Shown: positions 25,832 to 64,000 of the stretch, in pieces
Layout of the letters: every line of letters starts with the position of its first letter
Numbering within the stretch: the first letter of the stretch is position 1
From: Paraspadella gotoi
Lineage: Eukaryota > Chaetognatha
Direction of reading: 5' to 3'
DNA length: 64,000 nt
NCBI GenBank assembly: GCA_051294375.1
Contig: CM119264.1
Location: 13,288,813 to 13,352,812 of the forward strand
The notes under the pieces: model-generated
Seen by the model: the letters and a program-made list of their open reading frames with translations, nothing else
Databases searched by the model: none
Told to the model about the DNA's origin: nothing
Program-made: the position numbers and the translations under genes

Positions 25832-26810
25832 TTTCTGTGAATCGAGGTGACAGGAGAAGTGATTCCAACGTCGAATTTTCTTCCCCTTTTTAAATGACGT
25901 CGTTCATCACGAGATCCTTAACTTCTTTTCTTTTCTTCCTTTGCTTCTTCTTCTTATTCGAAATTTTTCAGCTACTCTTCTTTCTTTAAATAGAACTTTG
26001 CTTAAATTTTCTTTTATTAGGTATCTTCTTGTCTCTATTTACTTCGAAACACAAGTATTCAATAAAATTTTCTTTATTGTAATCATCGCGATTTATGCAC
26101 CCAATGTATTAAGACGCCTGTCAGTTTATTTGTTTCTCTACTTGCCTATAATGCCTAAGGATTATGTTTGAGCCACTTTAAGTTGACAAAATCCGTGATA
26201 TAGCGGTATATATTAACGATTGTATTCATAAAAAACCATTAATGTCATTAAGCCGCCCTGATCGAACGCAGCGAAGCCTACGACGATAATGACGAAGTCG
26301 ATGACTTAACAACAACGACGACGACGACGACGACGACGACAATGACGAAAACCGTTTTTCTTCCCGAATTCCGAGAAAAGAAGTTTATATTCTTTCGGCG
26401 AAATCGATTTTTGAAGAAAATGGATTTCGTTCCTCTAATAATTCACTCGCACGGCAGCTGTCGACACCTGCTTTTATGAACCACAATATCGGTATCTCAG
26501 CTGATGTTGTTAATGTATTGAGCCGATATCTCTCTCTCTCTCTCTCCTCTCCTCTCTCTCTCCTCTCCTCTTCTCTCCTCCTCTTTCCTCTCTCCTCTCT
26601 CTCCTCTCTCATCTTTCCCTTCCTCTCTCTCACTCGTCTCCTTCTCGCTTCCTCTATCTCTCTCTCTCTTCCCCTCCTCGCTCCTCTGTCTTTCTCTCCT
26701 ACGTCTCCATCTCCTCGTCATCTTATCTCCTTCCCTCTCTCTTTTCCTCCCATCTTCCTCCTTCACTCCCACGTTCATAAAGCATGACATTTTTTTTGTT
26801 TCTCTTTCGC

Positions 26811-26934
26811 AGACGAATATAAAAACGGTTCGACGTCAAAAAAAGGACCAAAAATTAACTTGGAAGCGGAAAAAAAGAGATAAAGACCAAAAAAAAGGCA
26901 AAGGAAAAAAGAAAGAAAAATAAAAGGAAAAAAG
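26811..26934 (+). promoter_or_regulatory. Candidate TATA box or 5' exon boundary upstream of exon 1
   Basis: TATAAAAA lies at 26818-26825, about 110 bases before the first ATG of exon 1. The same spot is preceded by TTTCTCTTTCGCAG ending at 26812, which is equally good as a splice acceptor. Either this is a core promoter or it is the 3' end of an intron joining an untranslated exon further upstream. The sequence cannot decide; 5' transcript ends would. Confidence 0.3.
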
Positions 26935-58707
<31,773 letters not shown>

Positions 58708-59085
58708 CCGGCCTTGCGGTGCCACGCCCCCTTCCCTCCGCTCTTCCCCTTCACGTTTTGCTGTGCCGAGTCTTCACCCCGCGCTCTCCTTCTTTCATCT
58801 CGTCTTATCGCTGGGCTGCTGCTGCTGCTGCTTCTGTAGCTGCTGCCCCGTTGCAATCCGCGACGCCGCTCTCTAAACTTTTTGACTCTTTGGCGCCGCG
58901 TCGTCTCCTTTCCTTCCAGCCGGACGCGGATGCTGCGGTTCGGAAAGAGACATTTAACTGTGACTCTTTTAACGTCCACTTTTTAGTTGGAAAAAAAAAT
59001 TGGTATTGGGAAATTTTTCTTACTAATGTTTGCTTCATAAAATTCTACCATAATAGTAAAAAAATTTTTTTGAGAGTAATACAAA

Positions 59086-59097
59086 GAGAGAGTGAGA

Positions 59098-59185
<88 letters not shown>
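59086..59185 (+). repeat. (GA)n microsatellite downstream of the Ig gene
   Basis: A GA run with two GTGA interruptions near its start. The direct repeat begins immediately after it, at 59193. Confidence 0.95.
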
Positions 59186-59189
<4 letters not shown>

Positions 59190-59191
59190 AA
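59186..59191 (+). promoter_or_regulatory. Possible polyadenylation hexamer AATAAA
   Basis: AATAAA lies about 480 bases after the stop codon of the Ig gene, immediately after a GA tract of roughly 90 bp. It would make the 3' untranslated region end near 59.2 kb. The hexamer is common in AT-rich DNA, so this is weak support. Confidence 0.2.
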
Positions 59192-59192
59192 T

Positions 59193-61396
<2,204 letters not shown>

Positions 61397-61440
61397 TTAT
61401 GGTGGACTAAAATCTCCTACCCGTTTCATCAACTGCCGCC

Positions 61441-61604
61441 ATTGGTGCCCGGAGGCAAGTTCATTCGCCTCCCAAACCCAAAGGTCCGTGTTCTAGCCCG
61501 GTTGGTCGCCTAGCAGTTAAGAGGGACCGGGCGCTTTAACCCGCCTGTAACAGTGTGTGTAAGCCTGATCCGAAGCTCAGGGACTGCATTATAAATATTG
61601 AACG
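61441..61604 (+). repeat. Possible tRNA-derived SINE fragment
   Basis: The segment ATTCGCCTCCCAAACCCAAA followed by GGTCCGTGTTCTAGCCCGG resembles the anticodon and T-arm region of tRNA-derived SINE heads, including a degenerate B box. No clear A box or cloverleaf can be drawn. It lies outside the direct repeat, just before the 25-N gap. Confidence 0.3.
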
Positions 61605-61629
61605 NNNNNNNNNNNNNNNNNNNNNNNNN
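61605..61629. other. Fixed-size assembly gap (25 N) between direct repeats
   Basis: One of five 25-N gaps (others at 1737, 3624, 13337 and 17348). It separates the two copies of direct repeat 3. Confidence 0.99.

Positions 61630-64000
<2,371 letters not shown>

Larger units (their letters stand above)
19721..26810. other. Stretch without a supported gene upstream of the Ig gene
   Basis: Five N gaps (20566-20764, 21356-21619, 21708-21868, 24096-24519, 24633-24858), CT/GA tracts (22559-22601, 25238-25302, 25737-25828, 26531-26640), a 12-bp repeat at 21620-21658 and (GAC)n at 26307-26341. An Ala-rich open frame at 22339-22656 starts MAPVALKNRISKEF but runs into a CT repeat and has no further support. 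Untranslated first exons of the Ig gene could lie here unseen. Confidence 0.45.

Overview
This window looks like intron-rich nuclear DNA from an animal, most likely an invertebrate and possibly an arthropod. The evidence is one long multi-exon gene for an immunoglobulin-superfamily membrane protein, GT-AG introns of 0.1 to 9.4 kb, C/G-ending codons inside exons, and AT-rich introns full of (GA/CT)n and (CGA/TCG)n microsatellites. The lineage is an inference; no taxon-specific marker gene was seen. The sequence is a draft scaffold with fifteen runs of N, five of them exactly 25 bases long.

Bases 1 to 26.9 kb hold no gene I can support. The landmarks there are two large inverted repeats (arms about 1632-3622 / 4818-6615, and about 14710-16345 / 16640-19270), a degenerate 42-bp minisatellite (9134-9840), a 47-bp minisatellite interrupted by a gap (19370-19720), a 55-bp tandem duplication (11991-12100), and many simple repeats. 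Most long open frames here come from microsatellites (poly Ser-Leu or Arg-Glu) or run across N.

From 26.9 to 58.7 kb on the + strand, eleven exons join in a consistent reading frame (2,199 nt, 732 codons plus stop). They encode a predicted type I transmembrane glycoprotein. In order it has an Arg-rich N-terminus with a signal-like hydrophobic segment, a Pro/Arg-rich region, a canonical Ig domain, a second Ig domain with an extra cysteine, two tandem related Ig-like domains that lack the usual F-strand cysteine, a poly-Gly stalk, one membrane span, and a 56-residue cytoplasmic tail. Domains 2, 3 and 4 share a cysteine exactly 17 residues before the B-strand cysteine. I do not recognise the gene family. 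This gene is the main biological content of the window.

Introns hold very long GA/CT tracts, a CpG-rich promoter-like patch with CRE and ETS motifs (about 31.1-31.4 kb), a cluster of TCGAT motifs (54.8-55.0 kb) and two inverted copies of a dispersed repeat (39.0 and 53.9 kb). The last 114-nt intron is open in frame, so its retention would add 38 residues to the tail.

From 59.19 kb to the end, about 2.2-2.4 kb is present twice in direct orientation, split by a 25-N gap. The fixed 25-N gaps tend to sit at or inside duplications, which suggests that several repeats are unmerged contig ends or alternative haplotypes rather than true genomic duplications.
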